Shown: positions 21,712 through 33,472, numbered from the stretch's first letter. The stretch: 64,000 nt of DNA from Austropuccinia psidii (GCA_023105745.1 JALGQZ010000017.1:2638001-2702000), one strand, 5' to 3'. Translations and numbers: made by a program. The notes: generated by a model not told the origin, from the letters alone.

Positions 21712-24700
21712 TTACTTTGTAATATTGGTGTTTCTAGTGTGTCTGAATCTCCTCAGGAGTTTGGTGGCTTCTGGTATATCTTTCTCTTCTAACCATTCAT
21801 CTTCACAAGTTGGGTCACTGTACCTAACAAGGTATTCCCTTACTTTCTTGGTTCTTAATTTCCTTTCTTTAAGAACTTTGGTTATTTTCTTAGTACCAGA
21901 TGTCTCAATAGGAGGTATAACTTGGGGAATCTTATTCCTCAAGGGAAATTTCTCAGCATCACTAGATTTGTATGGCTTTATCAAGCTTACTGGAAATGTA
22001 GGGTGCTTATTGCTAAGTTCTTCAGATAACTCTACTTCAACAGCATTTTCTCCATGGAGGGCCTTAATCACAAAAGGTCCTGCAAAGGAGTCTTTTAACT
22101 TTTTACATCCTTTGATGTTATTGAAGTTAGTGGTGGATACAAGAACTAGGTCCCCCACTTTGAAATCTGGAGTTGCATGAGATTTATCCCATTTGTCTTT
22201 AGCATATGCAAAAGAGTCCTCCATGCATCTCATTGCATGCTTTCTAGCTTTGTCTAGCATTCCTTTGAAGCTAGCAGCTGTGGGATGTATTTCAATTAAG
22301 TCTTTCCTCAAGGAATCTTGGGGTAACTTGGGGTTCCATCCTTTTTCTAGAATAGCAGGAGTCTGATTGGTACTGGAATGGATTGATGTTTTATATGCTA
22401 ATTCCAGTGCTGGTAACGGAGTACACCAATCATGGGTAAATCCATCACAATCTTTGAATTCAAGGCCATATGCACGAAATCTTCTCACCATGTCCTCTAA
22501 GGTTTGGATCATTCTTTCAGCCAGACCATCAGTTTGTGGGTGGTAGGCTGTAGAGAAAGACAGTTTTGTGCCAAATAATTGGTGAAGATTTGTCCATAGA
22601 GCTGAAGTGAATTTGGGATCTCTATCACTGATGATATTTGTAAATATCCCAGTCCATGACACTACTCTATTCCATATCAGAAGAGCTGTATCCATGGCTG
22701 TATCATCTTTGTGACATGGTAAAAAGATTGGAGTTTTACTGAATCTGTCCACAATTACTAGGCAAGCATTATAGCTCCTGTCACCTCCTGGTGGTAGACC
22801 AGTTACCCAATCCATATGGACAATTTCCCAAGGTCTGTTTGATTCTTGGATTTTCATCATATTTCCAAGTCTTTTGCCAGTGGATTTATTTGCCTTTTGG
22901 CATCTGTCACAGGTTTTGCAATATTCTGCAACATCTTTTTGCCACATTGGCCACCATATGCAGGTCTTTACTTTCTCTCTTGTTCTGTCCTCAGAAAGAT
23001 GTCCTGAAAAGGGACTATCATGGCATTCTTTCAGTACAAGATTGATTAATGACCTGTCTACAACTGTCATGACACATGTGTGCTTGGTTCTGTGGTAAAT
23101 TATACCATCCAGTAGGTGAAATCTCCCTTCATTATAAGATTTTCTCCATACTTCATCCAAGGCATGTATTAGAGAGTTATCTTTACAGTCTTTGTTAAGT
23201 AATTGGCATAAGATGCTACAATTCTTATCTTGAGTGTAACTATTTCTGACTTCTTCAAAGAAGGTGGTGTTCAAGTCTGTAACACTTATTCCTTCTATTG
23301 GAATTTGTGGTGAAGCTTCTTCTGGTACATAAGCAGGATTATCAATATTATTTGGTAATGGCCATCTGCTTAGTCCATCTGCATTCTTATGAATATTCCC
23401 ATCCTTATGAACAATAGTCATATTTCCTCTGTATTATTGTATGGCTATTTGCCATCTGAGCATGTGTCTGTTGGGTGTTTTCATGTTCAAAAGTGATTTG
23501 ACAGCTGTACAATCTGTTATCACTTCAAAAACACATCCCTCTAAGAAATAGTTCAATTTCTCTAAGGCCCAGACAAGGCATAGACATTCCATTTGACTTG
23601 CTCCATATCTGGCTTCAGTTGGTTTGATTTGCCTGGATATGAAACATATTGGTCCTTCTACAGGTTTGTCATTTATGATCTGAACTTGGTGAAGTGCAGC
23701 ACCTAGTCCATCCCCTGATGCATCAATATACAGTTTGAAAGGCAATTTAAAGTCTGGCATCAGTAAGAGTGGAGCAGTGGTCAATGCTTCTCTTAGAGAC
23801 TCAAAAGCTTTGACTCTGTCAACAGTCATCTCAAATACTGTGTCTTTGTCACACAACTTATAAAGTGGTCTTGCTATGGATGCAAAGTCTTTAATGTGTT
23901 GCCTGTAATATCCTGCAAAACCTAAGAATGACTGAATTTCCTTCTTATTCTGAGGCATGGGTTTTAACAATACTGCTGCAACTTTGTTTTTATCAATTCC
24001 AAGGGACAAACCAGATACAACATGTCCTAGTGCCTTAAGTTCTTTAAATCCAAAATGACATTTCTTCAAGGAGATTTTCATGTTTACTGATTGGATTTTT
24101 GTCAAAACTCTTGATAATCTGTACATGTGCTCCTCCCAAGTCTTTGAACAGATAATAATGTCATCAATGTAAATGATTAACCATCCCTCTGAGAGTTCTT
24201 CAGGGAAGATTTCATTCATCATTCTTTGGAAGTGTGAAGGTGCATTTTTGATACCAAAGGGCATCCTTAAGTATTCATACACTCCACAATGAACAATAAT
24301 TCTCAAGTATTTTCTTGCTCTTGGTGTTACTACATTTTGATGGAATCCTTTAAGGGCATCCATAGTGGTTATATACACTGCTTGAGATATTTGAGTAAGG
24401 GCAATTTGGATTTTTGGTATTGGGTATCTGTCTGGAACAGTGTAAGTGTTCAGAGCTCTAAAGTCCCCAACCATTCTGGATTTTCCATTATGCCACGCCA
24501 CTATGACTGGTGTAGTTATTTCTACTTCCTCATTGTGGCCTACTTTTCTTATTACACCAAGGTCTAGAAGTTCTTTGATATGAATTTCTAGAGCTTCTCT
24601 TGATTTTGGACTTGCTGGATAAGCAGGTCTTCTTAAGAGTGGTGGATAAGGTCTCTCAATGTTAAGAATGATGTCAACTTCATGACCAATAATTGCTCCC

Positions 24701-27636
24701 AGGGGTTCTTTGTCTGTAGCAAATGCTCCTCTGTGGTCATACAAAAGGGAAGAAAGTTCATTTTCTTGCTTATCAGTCAGATGAAGGCTTATTTCAGCCT
24801 CATTTAACTGTTCAGACTTGAATTTCTCTAACTCTAAGTTGACTGGTGATACTTTGTTTACTGTAATTTGTCTTTTAAAGGGTAAAAAGGCAAATTTCTG
24901 GCGCTTATTGTCTCCAATTGTAAAGTATCTGTCTTTGTTATTATGTAAATCTATCCCATACATGATTAAATAGTCATTTCCCAATATAAAATGGGTACTA
25001 GAGCAATTTTCCATAACAACAAATTCAACTGTGATCCTTCAATTCCCATTTATGTGTGGGAATATGACATTGGTCTCAAAGATTCCTAATGCTTTCATTG
25101 GGTTACTTGCACTGTTGAATTTTATACCATCAATTGGTAACAATTGGTCTTCAAAATTTGGTACACAAGTCTTAAGAAAAGATTTTCCAACACAAGAGCA
25201 GAAGGCTCCTGGGTCAAGCAAAAGTTTGGTGGGTTTGTTGTCAATCACCACTTCTGTTATACAGGAGTTACCAGCTGTATAACCTTTTCCTCTGTTTGGT
25301 TTTGTCTTCATAAGTTGTGCATCTTGAACTTTTGATAAATCAACTTGACCATTGCTCAATTGTGGTAAGTGGGAATAAGATTCCATGATGTCAAAAGTGG
25401 CATTGATATTTTCTATATCTTTTGAAGATTCAGAGAATATGGATGACTTATCATCTGAATTGTCTTCAATTATGTCTTCTTTTTCAACATCTGGTTCTTA
25501 TTCAATGTCAATTTCATTGATTTTCCCCCTTTTTGGACATGTATTGGCTAAATGGGTGGTGCTTTGGCAAATATGGCATTTTCTGACTGTATCTGCAGAT
25601 TTATATTTAATATTACTAGAATTTTCTTTGGGGTTTTTGTCCACAGAATCTTTCCAAGGTGTATTAAACCTTGTTTTAAGATTCACCCTACTAGAACCAA
25701 TTTTGGTTCTGGTGGTTACTTCTTCTAGTATATTGATAATATCCTCTGCTGAAGATTGTTCAGTAGTCCTGCTTTTGACAGCATGCTCTAAGTCACCTCC
25801 ACATTGTCTCAGAATTTTTCTATGGATCATAAATTCTGACATGTCAGGATATAATGCTGTTAATCTGTCCTTTTGTTGGCAAAACCATGGTAAAGCTTTG
25901 TCTTTATCAGCATTAAATTTGGCAGATTCAAAGGCTGTTTCAACTTTAAACCTCCAAGCATCATTTGCCCATTTGTTGATGATTTGGGTTTTCCACCAAG
26001 TCCAACTCTGGTGTCCATGTGCTTGTCTTATTTTGATATACCATCTGTGAGCTGATCTGGTAAACAAGGTGTTAAACCTGGCTGTTACCAATCTGTCTGG
26101 TAATTCAAAATCCTCTTTGATCATGTCAATACCTCTAATGAATTCCATATGGTCATACTCTCCTTCACCACTGAAGTGAGGCCATTCTTTAAGTTTTGGA
26201 ACTTCTTTCAAGAGTGCTTGGCCCATTGATGGTTCCAAGTTATGAAAAGAAGTGGATAATTCATTTTTTAATTGTGAATTATCAGGATCCAATACTTGTG
26301 GATTTGAAATTCTTGTGCCCTCATTTTGATTTAGAGGTGTAGACATTCTTGGTAAGGTGTTCAGTAATTGTTCAATGTCATTCATTTTACTGTTGCTACA
26401 CCTTTGGGAATTTCTGTATTCATGTTGGAAGCTTTGTATTAAATTTATTACTTCAATTTTATACATGTCTTCTTTATGTGTAAGTTCTTGCCATAACTCT
26501 GTCTGTCTTGTATTATCAGCAGTGACTTGATTCAATTTCATTGATAATTTTGATACTTCTTCTTGTGAAGCATCAAAACACTTTTTCAAGGCAATGGTAT
26601 ATGTCTTTACTTCAGTAAATGAATTTGAAATGTCATCAAGGACTTTCTTGTTATCTGTCTTGATAATATTTATGGCTTGTTTAATTCTTGTTTCAATTAT
26701 GTCATCAATATTGAATTTAGAATATTTATCTGTTAATTCTTTAATAATGGCAGATTGTTCATTTATTTTATTGTTAGAAGAATTATCATTATTGGAATTT
26801 TTAATTGTTCTCAAAACTTTTTCAAAACACATAAGTGTTTCATTAATTTGGCACAGACTCAGGTTGTTTGTTTTAATGTTGTTACAAATGGTGTCATTTT
26901 TATCAGAAAGATGTTTTTTCACGTCATTTATAGCATTATACAACTCTGGGATGGAATCAAATACGTCAGAAATCATTTCTGGAACCTTAATCTGGCTTCC
27001 TCCTTCTTCTGTAATTCCATCATGGTTCTGGCCATCTGAAATACATTTTCCATGGCATCCTGCTGAATCCTTGGGATTCTGTAGCCCTGGCTGTAAGGTT
27101 TTGGAGCTGGTGCCTTCCCTTTGCCTTTGTTTGGAGGTTGTGGCTGCTTTTTCACGTTGGAATTGCTGCTGCTGGCCACTGGGGCTGTTTTTGGCACTGG
27201 TTTGGGTGGTGGAGGGTTGTTTTTCCTCCATTCTAGTGTCAAAAGCATCATGTTTTTCTTCTCCATCAATGGATGCCATCCATTGAGCAATTTGCAAGTA
27301 TTGGGATGGCCCAGGAATTTTCTCACTGTCAGGTAAGAATTCATGCAATTCTTCCACAGGTCTGCAAGGATCTGGTACTCTTTGAATTGAAGTGCATTGT
27401 TGTATGCACTGTGGCTGGCTTTGTATATGTCCACAGAGGCTTGTTGTGGCGGTGTCAGCTCTTTTTGAAGGTAAAATGGTATTATCAGCTTCAGAATGAC
27501 CCATTTTAGTTGTTTGGAAGTCATCAACTGACCCTTTTCCTTCTGTACCTGGTTGGCCTCTGCCATAATCACGTCTATTACCTTTTTGGGAGCTGCTTGA
27601 GGGGTTGTAGCTGGCTCCTGACCTGGTTGAAGGCAT
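21712..27636 (-). pseudogene. gag-pol: Element A1 Gag-Pol polyprotein, one frame with three stops
   Basis: This is a single minus-strand frame of about 1974 codons from ATG at 27636, with no frameshift but with in-frame stops at 25498-25500, 25039-25041 and 23434-23436. Order: a low-complexity N-terminus, a Gag domain (about residues 470-610, with LKEWPHFSGEGEYDHMEF), a CCHC knuckle (CHICQSTTHLANTC, about 689), a protease with D-P-G instead of D-T/S-G (25207-25215), a reverse transcriptase with YIDD (24160-24171), RNase H with [10 protein letters not shown], an integrase with an HHCC finger and a D,D-35-E core ([30 protein letters not shown]), and a C-terminal chromodomain-like segment near 21730-21900. 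This is a Ty3/chromovirus layout that would copy the element and insert it. The stop at 23434 is shared with A2. The N-terminal part overlaps a second frame. I recognise the protein as an abundant A. psidii Gag-Pol. Confidence 0.93.
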
Positions 27637-27884
27637 AATTATGGTTAAAAAAGGCTTAAAATAGTATTTTTACGTCAAAAACTTACTATTGGCCAAATTC
27701 TTAGCCTTCTGAAGAGTATTACTTATGTCCAAGTTAATTAATTCAGAAGATATTGGTTCAGGCTGGTTATTTTGAGTCACAATAACAGTGCTATTATGAT
27801 CAGAATTAACAGTACTGGCAGGGATAATGCTGGTTACTGTTGAGGCTGTTTCAATGTTTTCTTGTCTTACCACGTTGTCAGACA
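26973..27884 (-). CDS. A1 spliced accessory protein overlapping Gag, two exons
   Basis: Exon 27687-27884 (minus) is open and ends in a consensus donor GTAAGT. A 64-bp candidate intron (27623-27686) ends in CTTCAACCAG. The join is in phase and continues in a frame that overlaps the Gag-Pol N-terminus until a stop at 26973. The product would be about 282 aa: a Thr/Ser/Asn-rich start, an Ala/Lys/Gln helical part, a compact aromatic and Leu-rich middle (including LADLWKNCMNSYL), a Pro/Lys-rich linker and a C-terminal amphipathic helix ending in QKKEEARLRFQK. This frame looks more protein-like than the Gag frame it overlaps. The exon starts with TG after a TTTTAG acceptor. Unlike C and D, no upstream A|GT donor is obvious, so the start codon is unresolved. 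Its function is unknown; regulation would be by splicing. Confidence 0.62.
27623..27686 (-). other. Candidate intron 2 of A1 holding the Gag-Pol ATG
   Basis: 64 bp with donor GTAAGT and acceptor ending CCAG. The Gag-Pol start ATGCCTTCAACCAG uses the last 14 bases of the intron. Retained RNA can initiate Gag-Pol; spliced RNA loses that ATG and reads the other frame. The length and splice sites are typical of rust introns. A2 has lost the donor. Confidence 0.62.
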
Positions 27885-28087
27885 CTAAAATTAATGAAAA
27901 AAGCCAATTAATTAAGTAAAAAAAGGATATTTCAAAAAAAGAAATAAAAATTTAAGCCTCACTTATAATATGAAAAAAATTATTTTTTATGGGTTTTTTT
28001 TTGAATTATAAGTATTTTTTATATGTTTTTAAATTTTTCAATATAAGAAAAAAAAAGAGTAAAAAAAATATGTCACAGGTAAATTAT

Positions 28088-28103
28088 CACGGCTGGGCCC
28101 CCA
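28088..28103 (-). promoter_or_regulatory. Primer binding site of A1
   Basis: TGGGGGCCCAGCCGTG starts two bases after the 5' LTR. Its TGG start fits pairing with a tRNA CCA end. In A2 the second base is changed (TAGGGG..., 52326-52341). Confidence 0.7.
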
Positions 28104-28105
28104 AA

Positions 28106-29941
28106 TGTAAGGTGTGGATATGAAACTTTGATTAAAAATCAAGTACTTTTCCTGTCCTCAAAATTTGTATAAGGTAAAATTCTATTAAAAATAGTATGAA
28201 ATATTATTTTTAAGAGAAAACACGCCAATTTTATTGTTTATAACTTTATTAGTATAAAACAATAATATAAAAATTTATTGTTTTACCAACAATAAAGATT
28301 TATCCAAAAAATACTCTACAAGAGATATTTTAAGGCTACAAAAGAAATTTCTTCAAGAGCAATTTCAATTGGAATTAATTGAGCAAAGAACTGCAAGCAA
28401 TTAATTAAAGAACAAAGTCTTTAAAAAGAATATTAAAGAGAAAACACGCCCAAAAGTGACCAGAGTGAATTTGGAAACAAAGTGACAAAGTTAACAGTGA
28501 TGAAAGATGCTTTAATTCACTTTTGGGGTGGTTCAGGAGTAAAAATGATTATAAGAGTTACAAACAATGATTATAATGATTTTTTCACGTGGTTAAAAGG
28601 ATTAAAATGATTTAAAAGTGGTGGTTGGAATCTTTGATTGATTGGTTTAACAGTTTTAAACTAATTAATAAAAGGAAAAGATTCTAACATGAAGAGAAAA
28701 GTGGGGCAAAGAAGACATTCTTTTATAGCCATCAATTCTCTTACTCCAAAAGTAAAATTTACTCTTGTCAGTCGTGAAAAACAGTCTGACAACAGAAAAG
28801 CCAATTATGGCATCATTGAACCCTGGTTTAGACCAAAAAGGGCTGGTTTAAGCCATTTTTAGCCATTTTTAGCCATTTTAGACCCTTAAATCAGCCATTA
28901 CTATAGCAATACCAGGCCTAGAGCCTTCAAAACACGTCAGAATGTGTGTCAGAGGCGTAGAAACCAGTTAAAACTGTTTTTATTATGATGGTTTTATCTT
29001 AAGGGTAGTTTTACCCTCTTGGCAACAGCTAAAACTACCCCAGTTGGTATCAAAACCTCATCATCAATTGAGTCCACAGACCCTGTAACTCAATTCCAGG
29101 CCAAAAGTGATGAACTTTTGCATGAATTTTGACATCCCACGCCTGTCAGCAAGGATTTTGGGGGTCTAGCTCCCCCTTAGAGCTGGAGTTCCTTTTCCCC
29201 CCCAAATTTAATCTTTCCAATTTATTTTTCCTTTAATTCCTCATCATGTATTATACTTATAATTTACACATGTAATTCAATTCAATTGTACAGTACAATA
29301 CAGTAATAATTGACACCTCATATGTAAATCAAAGTTCACTTATGTAATACACGCGCACATTTTGACATTTCAATTGAATTCAATTGAAAATACTTTAATT
29401 CCTCATAACTTCTAAACTAAACACAACACCTCAATTTTAACACAAAAATTGATGGTTAACACCACATGTGGTGTGAATTAAATTAAGGTTTTGAGGATTT
29501 TCAACTTTTGTATTGAAAATACTAAAAACTTAATTTAAGCTTATTTAGAGTTGAGTTACAAAAATTTCACTCAGAGGTGACCCCACCTGATTTTTTATGA
29601 GGAATCCAATGGTGAAATAAAATTTATATGTTTATTTATTGGATAAAAAGTTATAATAAATTTTATTTAACTTTTTTCCAAATTTATTTATTTTTTCACA
29701 ATTTTGTTAAAATTTCATTTTTACTTAAATTTTTCAAGTATAAATGTAATTTTATATTTACAAAATTTAAAGTAATTTTATTTTTAAATTATAATTAATT
29801 TTTTATTTTTAATATAATTTTATATTTATATTTTTTATTTTTATTTTTAATAATATAAATAAATTTATTTTATTTATATTAATATGTTATTTTTTATATT
29901 TGTGGTCTTTTGGGTATATGAAATTACCTCTAAGGCTCACA
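28106..29941 (-). mobile_element. Element A1 5' LTR
   Basis: 1836 bp, TGTGAGCC...CCTTACA on the minus strand, essentially identical to the 3' LTR. The outer flank GATAC (29942-29946) repeats the left flank exactly. Together with 19853-21688 it bounds a complete element inserted in B2 gag. Confidence 0.96.
28720..28728 (-). promoter_or_regulatory. TATA box in A1 5' LTR
   Basis: CTATAAAAG on the minus strand, about two-thirds of the way along the LTR and present in the other A LTRs. It is the likely core promoter for the element RNA. The start site is inferred. Confidence 0.55.
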
Positions 29942-31261
29942 GATACTGTGGAAGGAAAGTATAGAGAATAAAGTGAAGAAGAAGGTCAAACAGTAATAAT
30001 ACAGAGTATTATAAAATAAATGCAGAAATTTCATTAATGCAAAGCAAAAATAAAGAAAAAGGAGGGGAACAAGACTCTTAAACACCTGGAGCCAGTCTAA
30101 GTACACCAAAATAACAAGGAATGTTAGACCTTAAGACACACCAATGTCACCTACACCAGGTCCTGGAGCAACATCTACTCCAGAAACATAGCCAAAACCT
30201 CAAGATATTCAAAGAATAGTTTTTGTCACTACACCTAATAACCCAAGTCAATTACAGAAGAAAGCTCCAAGACAAGAAAGACCTGTGATTAAAATTAAAG
30301 CAGAATTTTACTTCCTAAATTTTGATGGAGAAGAAGTGGAAAGGCTTATCAACAAAGTAGAAAGAATAGCTCAAATTGAAGGAGAAACAGATGAGGACCA
30401 GCAATGCAAATGGCATTTTGGAAAACAGACCAAAAGGTGAGTTATGCAATTGAAGCTATTCCAGGTTATGAAGAAGTAAATTGGAAAACGCTGAGGAAAT
30501 ACCTTATACCAAAATGTGGAATAGTTGAACCTGAAAGAAGATACAGAAAAGAATGACTTATGAAGCTTTTTTCTGAAGCTCAAGAAGATGGTGTAATTAG
30601 TAGTACCTTACAGTATAAGAAATTTAAGGGAGAGTATGAAGCTATTTTTACTGACTCATTGAGATACAGGTATATTCCTCAGGCCAACATGTTCTATGAG
30701 GACCTATTTGACTGTCTTTCAGCTGATATCAAAGGGGCCATAAGCAAGGAAATTCTCAAAGATAATTCTATGGTTAGAGCTGAAGATGGAGGATACTGTA
30801 TGCCACCTATGAAGATCCTCATGAAGTATATTGAAAATGAATTGGAAGCCAGAATATTATTCATCACAAAGAGATAAAGGAAGAATGTAACTGAAGACAA
30901 GGAGAAGAAACTTCACTTCAAAGAAGAGGCTTTCCCAGGAATGAATGAAGCCTTTAACAAAATAAAAGAACTTAATGAATCCCCACAAGAACAAAAACTG
31001 GTGGATACAAATCAGTCACAAGGGGAAAATAAAGATTTCAGAAAATATATTACTCACCTAAAAGAATTGAAAAGTATATCCAGACCTCAAATGGGTGGGG
31101 TTACCAATTATCAATTCAATAATCAACAGTTAAAACCATGAAATGAATTCACCTCCATTCTCAAAAAGGCATGTTCCCTATGAGCCAACACAACACATAC
31201 CAAAACCTTATGTCAAATAATATTAATCTTTGGAGGAAGGAAATTCAATTCATAGATTCCA
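29942..31261 (+). pseudogene. gag: Element B2 Gag, middle part
   Basis: This continues the B2 Gag reading after A1. The clearest stretch (30560-30877) matches the B1 Gag domain (LMKLFSEAQ..., YIPQANMFYEDLFDCLS...). Further on, a decayed zinc knuckle is visible near 31205-31260 (PYVK.Y.SLEEGNSIHRF), where the second and last cysteines are lost. Several stops and frame changes are present. The reading breaks off at 31261, where a D-type LTR begins. Confidence 0.8.
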
Positions 31262-32405
31262 TGTCAGCCTGTGACTCAAAAACAGAGCACAAGCATGATA
31301 GCCACATACCATAAAACAATGGTAGAGCAAAATACCATTGAAACATGTATCTCAGTCAAACCAGCTCAAAAGGTATTAAAAGAAAGAGGAAACTCACTTG
31401 TTACAGAACATACAACTTCCATCATCATAGTACAAACAATCACAAAGTTATTCCTGCTCAAAGAAGTTGCTGAGCATAAACCTTAATTTTCACCTCTCAT
31501 CTGAAATCCAGAGGAAGTGTCTTAACTTGAGAAAATGGGAATTTAAATTGAAGATCTAAGTCAGGGCTATCCAATGGTTCTTGCCAAATTGAGCTAGAGC
31601 CAAAAAACAGAAGTTATGGCCAGAATAAGGTCAAACAGGGGTGAATGAAATATTCACCTCTGATCTAACTGCTAAAGTTTTAGTGTGAGATAGGTAAAGT
31701 GGTGTCATTTTGGAAAGAGCAAAATTATGGCTATATGATGGTGCCATCCATTTCCCCATATCTCATGTAGAACAGGTGTTATGTGGCAAACAAGCTCCAT
31801 ACAGATTTTGAGAAAATCATATATCTGGATAACAAAATTTGAACATGTAATGACTTTGCCATATTAAATGTTACCAATACCAAATGAGGTTCCATTGTGT
31901 AGATCTCATCTAGGGCTACACAATGAACCAATGTTGAGCTCAATATCTTCAGAACTGAGAGATTTACCGCATATTCAAGGTTAAAATACCCCAGATTGGC
32001 CAATACACCTTTACTGGGGGATACTATCCCATAAATATGATGATGAGGTGTTAAACAGACAAATAATATTTTTTATACTTTGATACCACATAGTTAATTC
32101 AATACTGGGGTCCCATACAGGTTCTGTACAGCTTTCTAAGTGTCATACATGTCAGAAGAGGGCTGTGTGGGCCCCAGATAAATGTTTCACCCTGTATTGG
32201 TAAAAACTTCCCAGATGTGATTTGAAAGCCACATCTGAGCCCAATACAGAGTATAAAGGACTTTTGCAACCAATAGGTCAGTTTTATGAAGTGAAAAATC
32301 TTCACTTCCTCTATGTGCATGGTCTAGACAAACTTTCCACCTCACTTCAGAAAAAAGGAGGACTTTTTCCTGCCAGAAAAAGAATACCCATCCTGCTCTT
32401 GAAGG
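31262..32405 (+). mobile_element. D-type LTR, 3' truncated, inside B2 gag
   Basis: From TGTCAGCCTGTGACTC this is homologous to the element D LTR (reverse complement of about 8290-9431). The start coincides with the D LTR terminus. The last 300 or so bases of the LTR are missing, and Gag resumes directly with about 70 codons absent (the stretch after the zinc knuckle in B1). This fits an insertion followed by a deletion over its right edge. The right boundary is approximate (about 10-20 bases). Confidence 0.7.
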
Positions 32406-33472
32406 AAAAAAACCAATACAGTTAAAGAAAGAGGATATTTCAAGAGATATAGCCAAAACTGAAGATTGGGGAATCTTTCATAAATCAACAATATCATCAG
32501 CTAATGATCCATTTCTAAAGAATTATGGATGAAGAAGCACCAAAAAATATCCTCAAAACATGAGCATCCAAGTCAATAACAAACCAATCAAGAAGAAGGA
32601 CGGCTGAGACATCACCAAAAGAAATGGAAAACCCACTGAACAAGAAACCAAACATATTTGAAGTCTATATTGAAGATGAACATGGTACAGTGGAAAAACC
32701 AATTATTCCAACTAAATACAAGAAACCTGAAGAGCTCAAAGAGGAAGAAGAAGTTAGCTCAGAAGTCAAAGAAAAATAGTATTCTGGAAAGAAACAGGAA
32801 TTGACTCAAAATACCTTTAAAAACAGGGATATAAAGCAAGAAAGCACAGAATTTCAAGATATTATGAGTCAAATTATTAAAACCATTTTGGATCAGAAAA
32901 CAAGTCTCACCTTACAACAAGCTCTCATCACATCACCCAAAGTTATCAACAAACTGAAAAATTCAACAATAGAAGAAATGAAATCAATCAACTCACTTGA
33001 AACAAAAGAAAATAAAACCAAAACCATCAACCATCATTTGGGAGATTGTAAAAAACCTAAGTTATATTATGCCTGTCCATTGGGATTCATTCAAGTATAT
33101 GTAGGTGAAGAAGGACATGAAATAATGGCATTAGTGGATACATGTATCAGAGTTGAACATGATACGAGAATATTCAGTGATAAACCAGGACTCACAAAGA
33201 GATGTCTCAAAATGAACCAAAGGGGATTTTGTGGTCGCTGTACCTCAAACGTTGTATTAGGAGACTTTGCCCCAATTACTCTAGTTACTGGGAAAGAAAG
33301 AAATATACACCTCTTTGTAGCAAGAGGAGCAGTTAATCCAGTATTTGGAAGGCCCTTCCTGGCAGATAATAACATCAGATTAGATTTCTCTCAACAAAAA
33401 GGGGAAATATTCAGTTATATAGAGCCAGATGGAAGAAGGATTTTTTACCAATTTCTGTACCACAGAATGTAG
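32406..33472 (+). pseudogene. Element B2 Gag C-terminus and protease
   Basis: The Gag tail resumes near 32440 with IAKTEDWG, matching IAKIEDWG in B1, then passes through several stops. From 32801 one open frame (223 codons) covers the last part of Gag, a linker and the protease domain without interruption. This shows that Gag and protease are one frame in this family. The protease active site is damaged: DTG has become DTC, and the following residues are altered. The flap and GRPFLADNNIRLDF segments are preserved. No reverse transcriptase follows. Confidence 0.8.

Noticed and set aside
21647..22180. Plus-strand frame of 177 codons (and its longer twin at 45881-46600)
   Set aside because: Antisense shadow of the A1/A2 integrase and chromodomain-like region; it recurs because the element recurs, and it shows no independent motif.
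25385..26050. Plus-strand Leu/Ser-rich frame of 221 codons (twin at 49618-50283), membrane-protein-like
   Set aside because: Antisense of Gag; the hydrophobic look comes from reverse complements of Lys/Glu/Asn codons.
26594..27286. Plus-strand frame of 230 codons over the Gag N-terminus
   Set aside because: Shadow on the opposite strand; no splice sites or promoter in that direction, and the A2 counterpart is cut short.
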